NCBI GenBank assembly: GCA_021154945.1
Contig: JAJNQF010000419.1
Coordinates: 19,254 to 83,253 of the forward strand
Reading direction: 5' to 3'
From: Sphingomonas sp.
GTDB lineage: Bacteria; Pseudomonadota; Alphaproteobacteria; Sphingomonadales; Sphingomonadaceae
DNA: 64,000 nt
A program made the position numbers and the translations under genes. The notes below the pieces were generated by a model. That model made no database searches. It worked only from the letters and a program-made list of their open reading frames with translations, and was not told the DNA's origin. Position 1 is the stretch's first letter. Each line of letters opens with the position of its first letter. This document shows positions 26,341-35,440 of this stretch, piece by piece.

Positions 26341-26970
26341 ATGGCGACCGTCGTGACGCTCCGGCTACTCGTCCTCTATGGCTCCTATCGAGCCGATCGC
26401 ATGGGCATAAGGCTGGCAGACTACAGCATCCGGCAGTTCCGCAAGCGGGGCGTCGACGCCGAACTCGTGGACGCCCGCGAAGTGGGGCTTCCGATGCTCG
26501 ACAGGACGTATGACGAGTTCGCTCCAGGCGCCGCCCCTCCGGCGATGGAGGCGCTGTCGAAGAAGCTCGCAGCGGCCGACGCGTTCCTCTTCGTGGCGGG
26601 CGAATACAACTGGGGAATGCAGGCGGGACTGAAGAACCTGGTCGACCACTTCCAGGACGAGTGGCTCCGGAAACCGGCTGCGCTCGCGACATACTCGACC
26701 GGACGCTTCGGCGGGGTGCGGGCCGGATGCGCCTGGCATCCGACGCTGGCCGAACTGGGGATGGTCGTCGTGCCACGCAGCGTAGCCGTGGGACCGATCG
26801 CCTCGACGCTTGATCCGGAGGCCGATCCGGTGGGCCAGGCCGGTGACGCCCTGGATCACAACTTCGCAGGCTTCGCCGACGATGTCCTCTGGTGGGCTAC
26901 GGCCGCCAAGGAACAGCGCTCGCGCAGTTCCTCTGCAAACCATATGTGGAATTCAGCCCTCGCGCCATGA
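26341..26970 (+). CDS. NAD(P)H-dependent FMN reductase-like flavoprotein
   Basis: 209 aa with a flavodoxin-like fold: FMN phosphate loop LYGSYRADRMG (~13-23) and the second flavin loop AGEYNWGMQAGLKNLVDHF (~85-103), characteristic of NADPH-dependent FMN/quinone/azo reductases. There is no strong SD at ATG 26341, so a nearby GTG at 26350 may be used. The 3' end overlaps the convergent AraC-type gene by 18 bp. Confidence 0.87.
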   Translation: MATVVTLRLLVLYGSYRADRMGIRLADYSIRQFRKRGVDAELVDAREVGLPMLDRTYDEFAPGAAPPAMEALSKKLAAADAFLFVAGEYNWGMQAGLKNLVDHFQDEWLRKPAALATYSTGRFGGVRAGCAWHPTLAELGMVVVPRSVAVGPIASTLDPEADPVGQAGDALDHNFAGFADDVLWWATAAKEQRSRSSSANHMWNSALAP

Positions 26971-27513
26971 GCGACGCCACACGAGTGGCGTCTCCCCGAC
27001 GATCCGTCGAAACAACCTGGTGAGGTGAGCCTGATCGGTCAGGCCGCACGCACAGGCGATCTGGCTGAGGTTGTCGGTCGTCCGCAGCATCAGCGTCTGG
27101 GCACGGCGGATGCGCTGGCGGATCAGGAACGCGTGCGGCGTCTCGCCTATGCTGACCTTGAACGCACGACAGAAGTGTCCCGAGCTCAGGCGAGCCACCG
27201 AAGCCAGGGCTTCGACGAGAACGGTCTGTTCCAGCTTCTCGTCGATGTGCTCCCGAACTCGGGCGATCTGCCAAGGAGTGAGGCCGCCCTTGGCCGCCTC
27301 GACGCCGGCGACGACCGGCAGCGCGGGTATCAGCACGGCCTCGAAGGGGTCGACGGTCTTCGAGAACAGGGCTGCGATGCGGTCCAGATAGTCGCGAGCC
27401 AGGATCGGATCGGCCTCGAGGGACCGCCGAGCCCCGGCGATCAGATCCGTCAGCATGGGCGGCGAAACCCGAGGGGGCAGCGAGGAATGGTTGAGCATCG
27501 ATTGTTGCAGCAT
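26953..27513 (-). CDS. Half-size AraC-family regulator
   Basis: 186 aa. The C-terminal ~100 residues carry a double helix-turn-helix (LASVARLSSGHFCRAFKV and the second helix pair at LSQIACACGLTDQAHLTRLFRR). The N-terminal ~80 residues are helical and lack the cupin ligand domain of full-length AraC proteins. Closely related to the protein at 46320-46850. It converges with the FMN reductase gene. The effector is not predictable. Confidence 0.83.
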   Translation of the reverse strand: MLQQSMLNHSSLPPRVSPPMLTDLIAGARRSLEADPILARDYLDRIAALFSKTVDPFEAVLIPALPVVAGVEAAKGGLTPWQIARVREHIDEKLEQTVLVEALASVARLSSGHFCRAFKVSIGETPHAFLIRQRIRRAQTLMLRTTDNLSQIACACGLTDQAHLTRLFRRIVGETPLVWRRSWREG

Positions 27514-27654
27514 GATCGGTGGTCCCCGATTGTTGATGCTGCATCGTACGGGGAGGGGGCGTGCCGACGGTATCGGACGTGAGGTTCGGTCCCCCACCAC
27601 CAAGGTCGGTGAAGACTAGACCAAGATATAGGTGGTCCAGCGAGAAAACCCCCG

Positions 27655-28296
27655 TCAGAGGTCGATTATTCCCCGGCGGGCTGCGATGGCGACGGCATGC
27701 GTGCGATCCGCTGCCGAGAGCTTCATGAAGATTGCCTTCATGTGCCCCTTCACCGTCTCCTCCGCGAGGTTGAGCCGATTCCCTATGGATCGATTCGAGT
27801 TACCTGCGGCAGCCAACTCCAAAACGCTAATTTCCCGATCGGTCAGCGCGTCCGCGATGACGTGCATGGCTATGTCGGTCGCCACGGCCGTGTCGAGGTG
27901 CTTGCCGCCAGCGTATACCGAGCGGATGGTATCCAGCAGTTCCTTCCGCAGGCTGCTCTTGAGGATGTAGCCGGAGGCGCCAGCCCTCAAAGCACGCAAC
28001 GCCTGCGCATCGCCCGAATAGGTGGTGAGAACTACTATTCGCGCGTCAGGCCACTCGGACCTGATCGCGACGATCGCTTCGAGTCCGCTCATACCGGGCA
28101 TCTGCAGGTCCATGAGCACGACGTCGGGAAGGTGTGCGCGGTATTGCTCGACCGCCCCAGTTCCGTTGCAGGCCTCGGCCACGACGCACAGGTCCGCCTG
28201 CGTCGAGACGACCGCATGCACGCCCTCACGAAGAAAGGGATGGTCGTCGACGACCAGGACGCGGATTATCTTGGATGTCGTCACGGTCGTCAGCAT
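27655..28296 (-). CDS. NarL/LuxR-type response regulator
   Basis: 213 aa. Receiver domain (1-125): acidic DDH pocket near the N-terminus, phosphoacceptor Asp in VVLMDLQMPGMSG, Lys in YILKSS. LuxR-type HTH (~148-205): LTDREISVLELAAAGNSNRSIGNRL then EETVKGHMKAIFMKL. ATG 28296 overlaps the end of the upstream M17-N-domain gene by 7 bp, which indicates coupling. A partner kinase is not adjacent; the sensorless kinase at 24383 is one candidate. Confidence 0.9.
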   Translation of the reverse strand: MLTTVTTSKIIRVLVVDDHPFLREGVHAVVSTQADLCVVAEACNGTGAVEQYRAHLPDVVLMDLQMPGMSGLEAIVAIRSEWPDARIVVLTTYSGDAQALRALRAGASGYILKSSLRKELLDTIRSVYAGGKHLDTAVATDIAMHVIADALTDREISVLELAAAGNSNRSIGNRLNLAEETVKGHMKAIFMKLSAADRTHAVAIAARRGIIDL

Positions 28297-28901
28297 GGCG
28301 CCGACAGGTCGTTGAACGCCAGCGCGAAATCGCGCGCCGTGACCTCGAAGTGAGCAGGGTGGGCACAGAAGACCCATTGTTCGGGTGGCTTGCCTCCCGC
28401 GACCTCGATTTCGCCGCACAGCCCCGTCAGCATGGCCGGTTCGGCCCCCACCACGATACGGCCGCGCAGCCCGCTGTCATGAAGACTCGGCGCAAAAGCG
28501 ACGCTGGACACGGCAAGCTGCATGGCTCTTCGTGCCGCCACGGCAACGACGGATCGCATTACCTCCGGCGTCCAATCGGCCGGGTCGCCCAACCCGATCA
28601 TCAGTATCGCGTCCGCTCTGACGGGGAGGGGCGGTGTGGACAACACCATGGTTTCGCCGAGCCGGCCTTCGAAGATGCCGTCGGACCGCATACGGCGCAC
28701 GGCGCCGCCCAACGCGTCGTCCAAATGCGCCAGCCCTCCCGTGATCGACATACCGTCCGCCTCACGAGCGAACATCCCCGCAATGGAGAGCATCGCCGGG
28801 ATGTTGGCTACGTGATCCCCAACGATTTCGATCCGCGTCCCCCGCCAGGATCCGATGGAACGGTTGATCGGCACAGGAGGCTCGTTTTTCGATTTCGCCA
28901 T
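28290..28901 (-). CDS. Stand-alone M17 leucyl-aminopeptidase N-terminal domain protein
   Basis: 203 aa. The motif ADAILMIGLGDPADWTPEVM with surrounding strand-helix pattern matches the macro-like N-terminal domain of M17 peptidases. The catalytic C-terminal domain (NTDAEGRL-type motif) is absent. The first residues (MAKSKNEPP) are a short basic leader; ATG 28976 is an alternative start. It overlaps the response regulator downstream. A paralogue is at 60340-60954. A binding or regulatory role is more plausible than proteolysis. Confidence 0.72.
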   Translation of the reverse strand: MAKSKNEPPVPINRSIGSWRGTRIEIVGDHVANIPAMLSIAGMFAREADGMSITGGLAHLDDALGGAVRRMRSDGIFEGRLGETMVLSTPPLPVRADAILMIGLGDPADWTPEVMRSVVAVAARRAMQLAVSSVAFAPSLHDSGLRGRIVVGAEPAMLTGLCGEIEVAGGKPPEQWVFCAHPAHFEVTARDFALAFNDLSAPC

Positions 28902-29338
28902 ACTTCGACAACTCCGGGTGAACGCTTCGACTTCGGAAGGCCTCGACAGGATCAGCCATTCCGCCTTCGCGCACATGGATCATGGAATCATGCGCCGTTT
29001 CTTGGCGATTCCCGCGCAATACCTTCGGAAGGGTCGGGTTCTTCGGGAGCATGCCGAACGGGCTCTCGCGCAGCACGAGGTCGAGATGAGCCTGACCATG
29101 AACAGGGCCGATACCTCTGCCTCCTCGACGGAAACGATATGCGGGGCTCGGAACGAGGCGGGCCCGCCGCTCCTTGATTTCGCAGGCTGCGCGCGGAGGT
29201 AGGAGGGCATTGGATGGGTCAGGACAGGTGGCGTGGGGGAACGCGCTAGGCTGATCGACGAGACTACGGCTCGAGTCACCCGCGTCCGAAGCGGTGAGCG
29301 ATCGAGTCACCCACCGCACGGTCAGGTTTTCTGAACCG
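28902..29338. other. 437-bp gap
   Basis: No supported gene in either strand; frames present lack ribosome sites and read as reverse-complement artefacts. It should contain the promoter of the M17-N/response-regulator pair. Confidence 0.4.
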
Positions 29339-29339
29339 T
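29318..29339 (-). terminator. Hairpin after the alpha/beta hydrolase
   Basis: On the minus strand ACGGTTCAG / CTGACCGT form a stem with one bulged base and loop AAAAC, starting at the stop codon. Confidence 0.4.
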
Positions 29340-30160
29340 CAGCTCTTCAGAAAAGCCATCAGATCGGCATTGTACTGGTCTCGATGGGTCATAGTGAGGG
29401 CGTGAGGTGCGCCCGCGTACCGCTTGAACTCCGAATGCGGGATCAGCTTGTGCGCCGCCTCCCCCGACATCCCGATGGGAACGGTCTGGTCCTCCTCGCC
29501 GTGTATGATCAGGGTCGGCATCGTGAAAGCCGCCATGTCGGCACGGAAGTCGGTTTCGGAAAACGCCGTTACGCAGTCGTATGTCGCCTTGATCGATGCG
29601 GTGAGCGCGATCTGAAGCGTCTGCTTGAGAATGCCTTCCGACACGGCATCCGGATGCTTGTTGGTTCCGTAGAACAGCGTCGAGAAGTCGTCGATGAACT
29701 GCGGACGGTCCTTGATCAGGCCTTCGCGGATGCCGTCGAAGATGGCCTTGGGCGCGCCGTCCGGGTTGTCGTCGGCCTTTATGAAGTAGGGAGTGACCGA
29801 GGACGTAAGGCATGCCTTAGCGACGCGGGCGCCGCGGTACTTCGAGATGTAGCGCGCAACGTCGCCGCCACCCATCGAGAAGCCGACCATCGTGACGTCC
29901 TGGACGACCGTGGTCTGCAGGATCAGGGCGATGTCGTCGGCGAACGTGTCGTAGTCGTATCCTGTCCAAGGCTGGCTTGACCGTCCGAATCCGCGACGGT
30001 CGTGGGCCAGGACACGGAAGCCGTTCGATGCGAAGTACATCATCTGCTGCTCCCACATGTCGGCGCTCAGGGGCCAGCCATGGCTGAAGAAGATTGCTGG
30101 ACCAGTGCCCCAGTCCTTGTAATAGAGTTCGGTACCATCCTTGGCGGTTACGTACGGCAT
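29339..30160 (-). CDS. Alpha/beta hydrolase (non-heme chloroperoxidase-like), paralogue
   Basis: 273 aa, related to the protein at 22644: same opening (YVTAKDGTELYYKDWG), oxyanion region SHGWPLSADMW, nucleophile GFSMGGGDV, acid HGEEDQTVP and His in GAPHALT. The triad is intact and there is no signal peptide. ATG 30160 has an upstream alternative 54 codons earlier with no homology. It is a single gene, followed by a short hairpin. Confidence 0.87.
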   Translation of the reverse strand: MPYVTAKDGTELYYKDWGTGPAIFFSHGWPLSADMWEQQMMYFASNGFRVLAHDRRGFGRSSQPWTGYDYDTFADDIALILQTTVVQDVTMVGFSMGGGDVARYISKYRGARVAKACLTSSVTPYFIKADDNPDGAPKAIFDGIREGLIKDRPQFIDDFSTLFYGTNKHPDAVSEGILKQTLQIALTASIKATYDCVTAFSETDFRADMAAFTMPTLIIHGEEDQTVPIGMSGEAAHKLIPHSEFKRYAGAPHALTMTHRDQYNADLMAFLKS

Positions 30161-30300
30161 GAAGCGCTCCTCGCGACGCGCGACCATTGCGCCCCGTTCC
30201 GTCCTCTCTTCGCAGGGCACGCGAGGCGGGGCTTGTAGGATTGGTCCCGATTTTGCGTTATCCGCACCCGTTCTCATCACATAGGAAAGGAGCCCGCGAG

Positions 30301-30957
30301 ATGTACGACACGACCGAAGCACTGGTCATCATCGTCGATGACGACGAGCTCGTCCGCGGAGCCTTGGACAGCCTGTTCCGATCGGTGGGATTGAAGACCA
30401 TCTGCTACGGCAGTGCAGCGGAGGTCCTCAACGCACCGCTTCCAAAAACGCTCTGCTGTCTGGTGGTGGACGTCAGAATGCCGGGCATCGGCGGGTTCGA
30501 GTTCCAGGAGACGCTTGCGTCGAGGGGCGCCGACATTCCGATCATCTTCATGACGGGGCACGGGGACATCCCCATGAGCGTCAAGGCGATGAAGGCGGGA
30601 GCCGTCGACTTCCTGGCCAAACCCGTGCGGGACCAGGACATCCTCGATGCGGTGAACGCCGCCCTGGCGCGAGGCCGCGATCAGATTTCCGCTGCGGAGG
30701 ATACGGCAGCCGTGAGAACCCGGCACGATTCACTGACCCCGAGGGAGACCGAAGTCATGGCCGGCGTGGTTCGCGGTCTGCTCAACAAGCAGGTCGGGGG
30801 TGAGCTGGGCATAGCCGAGATCACGGTGAAGATGCACAGGGCGAACGTCATGAAGAAGATGGGCGTCCGGACCGTCGCGGATCTTGTTCGGCTAGCCGAA
30901 GTCCTTTCGAAGACAGGGGTCGAGAGCGGTGCCAGTTCCTACGGCGCGACTAGGTAA
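30301..30957 (+). CDS. FixJ-family response regulator
   Basis: 218 aa. Receiver domain with DDDE acid pocket, phosphoacceptor in VVDVRMPGIGG, switch residues in MTGHGD and Lys in LAKPV. LuxR-type HTH at ~150-205 (LTPRETEVMAGVVRGLLNKQVGGELG, ending ITVKMHR). AAAGGAG precedes ATG 30301. With the receiver at 31038 and the convergent membrane kinase it forms a FixL/FixJ-like set. Confidence 0.92.
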   Translation: MYDTTEALVIIVDDDELVRGALDSLFRSVGLKTICYGSAAEVLNAPLPKTLCCLVVDVRMPGIGGFEFQETLASRGADIPIIFMTGHGDIPMSVKAMKAGAVDFLAKPVRDQDILDAVNAALARGRDQISAAEDTAAVRTRHDSLTPRETEVMAGVVRGLLNKQVGGELGIAEITVKMHRANVMKKMGVRTVADLVRLAEVLSKTGVESGASSYGATR

Positions 30958-31037
30958 GCTATCCTGACATAGACGCTTGTATAGGCTTACTTTTGCCGGA
31001 CCACTGGTTAGTAGGCATCGTCGCCCCATTCGGGCGC

Positions 31038-31412
31038 ATGAGAGGTACGCCGTTGCACCATGCCAATATTGCGGTCGTGGATGACAACGATCTGGTCCGA
31101 GGAGCCGTCTCGAGCCTTCTTAGATCGATGGGCCATCGGACCCACGTGTTCGATTGCGGCGACGCCTTTCTATCCTCGGGCGTCGTGGTCGATTGCGTGC
31201 TCACCGACCTGCAGATGCCGGGCCGTTCGGGCCTTGCCGTCGCTGCCGAACTGGCGAGCCACGATCGTCCTCCCAGGATCATCCTGATGACGGCCCATGC
31301 GGATCCCACCCTTGCGTCTAGATGCGAGAAACTCGGATTTGCGGCTCTTCTCGAGAAACCTCTGGACTCGAAACTACTGATAGCCGCGGTGGAAAAGGCG
31401 ATCCGCCGCTAG
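31038..31412 (+). CDS. Single-domain response regulator (receiver only)
   Basis: About 124 aa from ATG 31038 (a TTG at 30993 would add 15 residues). Acidic pair VVDDND, phosphoacceptor in VLTDLQMPGRSG, Thr in LMTAHAD, Lys in LEKPLD. There is no output domain. Such lone receivers act in phosphorelays or bind the kinase directly. The last 95 bp run antisense to the 3' end of the sensor kinase gene. Confidence 0.85.
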   Translation: MRGTPLHHANIAVVDDNDLVRGAVSSLLRSMGHRTHVFDCGDAFLSSGVVVDCVLTDLQMPGRSGLAVAAELASHDRPPRIILMTAHADPTLASRCEKLGFAALLEKPLDSKLLIAAVEKAIRR

Positions 31413-32976
31413 CGCTTCGACCTGTCGGAAATTTCAGCAGCACGGATGCCCCGCCCTGATCGGTGGTACCGAGTTCGATCGCCCCGTCGAGGCTCTCCAT
31501 GGTCGCCTTGCAGATCGAAAGACCCAGGCCCATTCCCTCGGCCTTAGTCGTGTAGAAGGTCTGGAACGCGCTGTCCCGGTCGATGTCCCAGCCCGGCCCG
31601 TTGTCCTCTACCGCAATGATCGCGTGCGTCGCCGTACGCCGCACGCAGAGCGTCACCACGCGGTCGGCGGCACGCATCAGATGCATCGCCTGTATGGCGT
31701 TGGTGACGAGGTTCACGAGCAGCTGCTTGAGCAGGATGGGGTCCGCCTCACAGACCGCCGGATCAGCTTCGGGTTCCAGGACGATCCTGGCGGAACCCTC
31801 GGTCGCGCCCCGTTCGAACAACGAGGCGGCCTCGCGGATTACGTCGTTCAGATCGACCGGCTGAGTCTCCGTCCGCGCGTTCCCGACCAGCGCACGGACC
31901 CGCTGAACGACCTGTCCCGCATGATCGACCGCTGCAACCAAGCCCTTCAACGCGGCATCGACCTCGTCGATGGCGGGCGGGTCGCGACGGAGCCAACGGC
32001 ACGCTGCATCGGTATATCCGCTGATGGCGGCGAGCGGCTGATTGATCTCGTGAGCGATGGACGCAGTCATCGCGCCGAGTGCGCTCGCCCGCTGGACCCG
32101 GGCGAGATCGGCACGGGTCCGGGCCATCTGCGTCTCCAGCCGCTTCCGTTGGCTGACGTCGAGAACGCTGCCGGGAACGCGGGCAAGAGGCCCAGTGCCC
32201 GACAGGCTGAACATCACGATCACGTCAATCGGATCGCCGCGTCGCGGCTGAACCATCGTCTCGGCTATGAACAGCGCGCGGCGCTCATCGATCGCGATCA
32301 GGCACTCCGCGAACGTATCGTCCGTCTCCGGCAGGAAGTCGCTCAGATGCGAGAAGAACTCGGTTGGGGACTGCACCCCCATCATCGTCATGGCGGTTGC
32401 GTTCACGTCGGTTATCCGCACCATCCGGCGCGCTTCGGCGACGAACGACGGGTTGTCGGCGATGTAGCGGCGAAGATCGACGACGCCACGCGAGCGCAGT
32501 TCCGAAAGCGTGGCCTGCACGGTCGTGAAGTCGTGTTCCCAGATCCCGATGGCGAGCTCGTTGAAGATTGACCTGTAGCGTGACTCGCTGATCTCCATTG
32601 CGGCATAGACAGCTTTGCCTCTGAGCAGCAGGATCGTGGTCACTGCGTTGGCCAGCAGGCTGATGACGAGCCTGGACGCTGCCGTCATCTCCGGCGCGCG
32701 CCCGTGGACGATCGCGAAGGCGAGCAGCGTCAGCACCGCGCATGCCACGGACCATGTGATGATGGTGCGGCGACCGACGGCTTCCGTGCCCACCATCAAG
32801 AGCGTCATCACGTAGAGCGTTGCAATCGCGCCGGGCAGGGTCGTGAGTGCGTCCAGCGCGAAGATGACGGCGGTCAGAGCAACCGGCAGTCCGGCGCGCG
32901 CAAGGTGCGACCAGCGGACGGGTGGACCATCGCCCGACGATCGAACCGACGCGAGATCAGATGCGTTCGTTGCCAT
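31318..32976 (-). CDS. Membrane sensor histidine kinase with PAS region (FixL-like)
   Basis: 552 aa. An N-terminal region with three hydrophobic helices (~25-120) is followed by a PAS-type domain (~130-270), HisKA with ASIAHEINQPLAAISGY, then N-box LLVNLVTNAIQAM, DNGPGW and GMGLGLSI. The last ~29 residues after the ATPase form a polar tail that is antisense to the lone receiver gene. Substrate or ligand unknown. The partner regulators are probably the FixJ-like protein and the lone receiver encoded opposite. Confidence 0.9.
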   Translation of the reverse strand: MATNASDLASVRSSGDGPPVRWSHLARAGLPVALTAVIFALDALTTLPGAIATLYVMTLLMVGTEAVGRRTIITWSVACAVLTLLAFAIVHGRAPEMTAASRLVISLLANAVTTILLLRGKAVYAAMEISESRYRSIFNELAIGIWEHDFTTVQATLSELRSRGVVDLRRYIADNPSFVAEARRMVRITDVNATAMTMMGVQSPTEFFSHLSDFLPETDDTFAECLIAIDERRALFIAETMVQPRRGDPIDVIVMFSLSGTGPLARVPGSVLDVSQRKRLETQMARTRADLARVQRASALGAMTASIAHEINQPLAAISGYTDAACRWLRRDPPAIDEVDAALKGLVAAVDHAGQVVQRVRALVGNARTETQPVDLNDVIREAASLFERGATEGSARIVLEPEADPAVCEADPILLKQLLVNLVTNAIQAMHLMRAADRVVTLCVRRTATHAIIAVEDNGPGWDIDRDSAFQTFYTTKAEGMGLGLSICKATMESLDGAIELGTTDQGGASVLLKFPTGRSASGGSPFPPRLSVVSSPEVSREEPQIRVSRI

Positions 32977-33279
32977 TGCGTAATCATACGCGCTTCGCGA
33001 CAGGAGCATCAGCCCCGGACGGGGTGAAGTCGGTACCCCCGAAAGGGGGGTGGCAGCGCATTGGTGCAGGAGCATTCGCCGGCAGGGCGGGCGTTTCATC
33101 ATGACGGTCGATCGGTTACCTGCGCTCCTGCTGCCGGCGGAAGATCATTTTCAACAGAGCCGGTCGCTTCGGCGCCGTTCGATGCAGCCGATGTCCGCCA
33201 GGTCCAAATCGCGCGGAGCAACGCCAAGAACGCCGGTTCCTGATCGGCCATTGTCTCGTCATCAACATGGAGACGGATC
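32977..33279. other. Divergent intergenic region, 303 bp
   Basis: Promoter region for the kinase (minus) and the isochorismatase (plus). A possible 50-codon minus-strand ORF (33099-33251, start ATG 33251, product beginning MADQEPAFLALLRAIW) is present without a clear ribosome site; I would not rely on it. Confidence 0.4.
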
Positions 33280-33906
33280 ATGGCGGACAATGCACTCCTG
33301 ACCCCCGCGGACTGCGCGGTGGTCTTGGTAGACGAACAGGCCGGGCTCGCCTTCGCCGCAGGTTCGGCGGACCGACAGGTTCTTCGGAGCAACGCCGTCG
33401 CACTCGCCCGGACTGCCGTAGCATTCGACATTCCCGTCGTTGCGAGCACGTCGGCGTCGAAAGTGTACAGCGGGCCGCTCATGCCGCCGCTGCGCGCCGT
33501 GCTGCCCGACGTCACGCCGATCGAGCGACGGAACATGAACCTCTGGGAGGACCAGGCAGTACGATCGGCGATCGAGGCGACAGGCCGTAAGGTCCTCGTA
33601 GTCGCCGGTCTTCTGACCGAGGCATGCGTGAGCTTTCCGGTCCTTTCAGCCTTGGCGGAAGGACGCCGCGTCCACGTGGTTGCGGATGCGTGCGGCGGAC
33701 TGACCACTGCGAGCCACGAGGCGGCGCTTGTCCGGATGCAGCAGGCGGGGGCGATCATGACGTCCTGGCTGCAGTTCCTGCTGGAGATGCAACGGGACTG
33801 GACGCGGCACGAGACCTACGAGACCGCCCGTTCGATCGTCGTCGATCACGGCGGCGGGTACGGCATCGGCCTCGACTACGCTCGCGACATGATCAAGCCA
33901 AGCTGA
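33280..33906 (+). CDS. Isochorismatase-like hydrolase, second copy
   Basis: 208 aa, paralogue of the protein at 23522. Catalytic Asp in VLVDEQAGLAF, Cys motif in GLLTEACVSFP, EDQAV and DACGGLT loops as in the first copy. GGAGA precedes ATG 33280. It is followed by a MaoC-domain gene with 9 bp between them, so the two are probably co-transcribed. Confidence 0.88.
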   Translation: MADNALLTPADCAVVLVDEQAGLAFAAGSADRQVLRSNAVALARTAVAFDIPVVASTSASKVYSGPLMPPLRAVLPDVTPIERRNMNLWEDQAVRSAIEATGRKVLVVAGLLTEACVSFPVLSALAEGRRVHVVADACGGLTTASHEAALVRMQQAGAIMTSWLQFLLEMQRDWTRHETYETARSIVVDHGGGYGIGLDYARDMIKPS

Positions 33907-33915
33907 GGATAGACA

Positions 33916-34389
33916 ATGAGCTTCACATTCGACGCCACCGACTGGCAGATCGTTCCGGCCCGCTCCTTCGACGACCTGAAGGTAGGCGAGATATTCCGCG
34001 CACCGAGCCGGACTTTGACGGACGCGCATGCGTCCGCCTTCCAGGCGGTCTCCTGCGACAACCATCCGATCCATTACGACGTCGGCTACGCGAAACGCTA
34101 CGGTCATCCCGCACCCGTCGTGCACGGTCTGCAGGTCCTCGCGTTCACGGCACCCGGAGCGACGCTTCTGCCCCACAACTTCGGCGCGATATTCATCGCC
34201 TTCACCGAGCTTTCGGCGAAGTTCCTCGTCGAGGTCCACGCCGGGGACACCCTCTACTCAGCACTCGAGATCGTCGATCTCAAGCCGCTGGACGGCAAGG
34301 GCGAGGTGACAACGAACGTCACGATCCACAATCAGGACGGGGCGCTCGTCCTGTCCGGGATGCACAAGTACCTCCTCCGCACCGGTTGA
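33916..34389 (+). CDS. MaoC-domain dehydratase
   Basis: 157 aa, a hot-dog fold with the hydratase-2 signature DNHPIHYDVGYAKRYG and PVVHGLQVL. The Asp/His pair of the hydratase site is present. Such proteins hydrate enoyl-CoA or related beta-unsaturated thioesters; the natural substrate is not readable. Co-directional with the isochorismatase gene, and followed by a strong hairpin. Confidence 0.88.
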   Translation: MSFTFDATDWQIVPARSFDDLKVGEIFRAPSRTLTDAHASAFQAVSCDNHPIHYDVGYAKRYGHPAPVVHGLQVLAFTAPGATLLPHNFGAIFIAFTELSAKFLVEVHAGDTLYSALEIVDLKPLDGKGEVTTNVTIHNQDGALVLSGMHKYLLRTG

Positions 34390-34730
34390 CGCGGCAGGTC
34401 GTGCACGAGCGAGGTGCGGGTTCCCCACCTCGCTCGTAACGCGACCCGTAAAGTTGCCGACACCGCGATCAATTGCGGCTGAGCAGGACGCACGCCTTAA
34501 TTGATCAGGATGATCCAAGCCACGCTCGACAGCGCGGCCTAGCCTTCAACATCAACGGCCGACGCCCGCTGCGCGATGCAACGATCCCACGGCGGCCTTC
34601 GGGGAGGCGTGCAATGAGGGTACGGCGTCAGCCTACCGGAGGCTTGGATGATCCGAACCTAATCTTTGCCCGGGTCCCGAAAGCGGCATCCGATCCGTTC
34701 CACCGTGGGCATTCTTAGCTGCGGCCGGCC
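34390..34730. other. 341-bp gap between convergent genes
   Basis: Holds the hairpin above and nothing else convincing. Confidence 0.4.
34405..34437. terminator. Strong 12-bp stem hairpin between convergent genes
   Basis: ACGAGCGAGGTG / CACCTCGCTCGT, perfectly paired, 9-nt loop. Located 15 bp after the MaoC stop. No T-run. Confidence 0.65.
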
Positions 34731-35297
34731 CTAGTCCTGCGGCACCGGGACGTCGAAGCCGTTCAAGGTCATCGATACGAAGCAGTAGTGACCGACCAGG
34801 TAGATCAACTCGTTCGTTCCGGCTTGACCGAAGCGGGCGAGGGCGCGTTCGTAGAGTGGAGCGGGAAGGGGGCCGCCGCGGAGCAACCCCTTCGCAACGT
34901 CGTGCGCGGTCGCCTCGTCGTCGTCGAGATCGTCTGGACGTTCGCCTGCAGCAAGCGCCGCGATGCGGCGATCCGTCATCGCATGCTTGGCCCGCGCGAC
35001 GGCGGAATGGGCGTAGATCTCATACGCGGCGCCGAAATGCGCGCCTGTCGCGATGATCGCCACCTGCCGCGCGGCGTCGGGAATGCGCTTCGCCTTGGTC
35101 AAGGCCTGCGTCGATCCCCAGAATGCAGCGCCGAGTTCGGGATCGTGAAGCCAAGCGTTCCATGGGCCGAGCATGGCGCCGTCGTCGCGCGTCGTCGTGA
35201 AGTCTTGGAACTTCGCCGACACGCCAGCGGCCATCTGATCGAACAGGGGCCGTTGAGCATCGGTGAGATCCGACGGAGCTATTGGGGGCAGACGCAT
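34731..35297 (-). CDS. Carboxymuconolactone decarboxylase-family protein
   Basis: 188 aa, all-helical, with the CMD/AhpD fold pattern (VAIIATGAHFGAAYEIYAHSAVAR). The usual Cys-x-x-Cys peroxidase motif of AhpD is replaced by a sequence without cysteines, so it is not an alkylhydroperoxidase of that type. ATG 35297 has GAGGAG upstream. Divergent from a molybdopterin oxidoreductase gene. Confidence 0.8.
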   Translation of the reverse strand: MRLPPIAPSDLTDAQRPLFDQMAAGVSAKFQDFTTTRDDGAMLGPWNAWLHDPELGAAFWGSTQALTKAKRIPDAARQVAIIATGAHFGAAYEIYAHSAVARAKHAMTDRRIAALAAGERPDDLDDDEATAHDVAKGLLRGGPLPAPLYERALARFGQAGTNELIYLVGHYCFVSMTLNGFDVPVPQD

Positions 35298-35440
35298 TGT
35301 TGACTCCTCATGCAGGTCGGGTCGAGACTTAGGACCACGACCGGACACGGCAACCCGCGGGGGTCGCATTGCGTCAGGTCTGCACATACGGCGTCGGTTT
35401 CGTGCAAGCGGAGGCTACCCGCCGGCAGCACGGAGGTTGC

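Noticed and set aside
33099..33251. 50-codon minus-strand ORF between divergent genes
   Set aside because: Plausible product but lacks a ribosome site; not firm enough to list as a gene.
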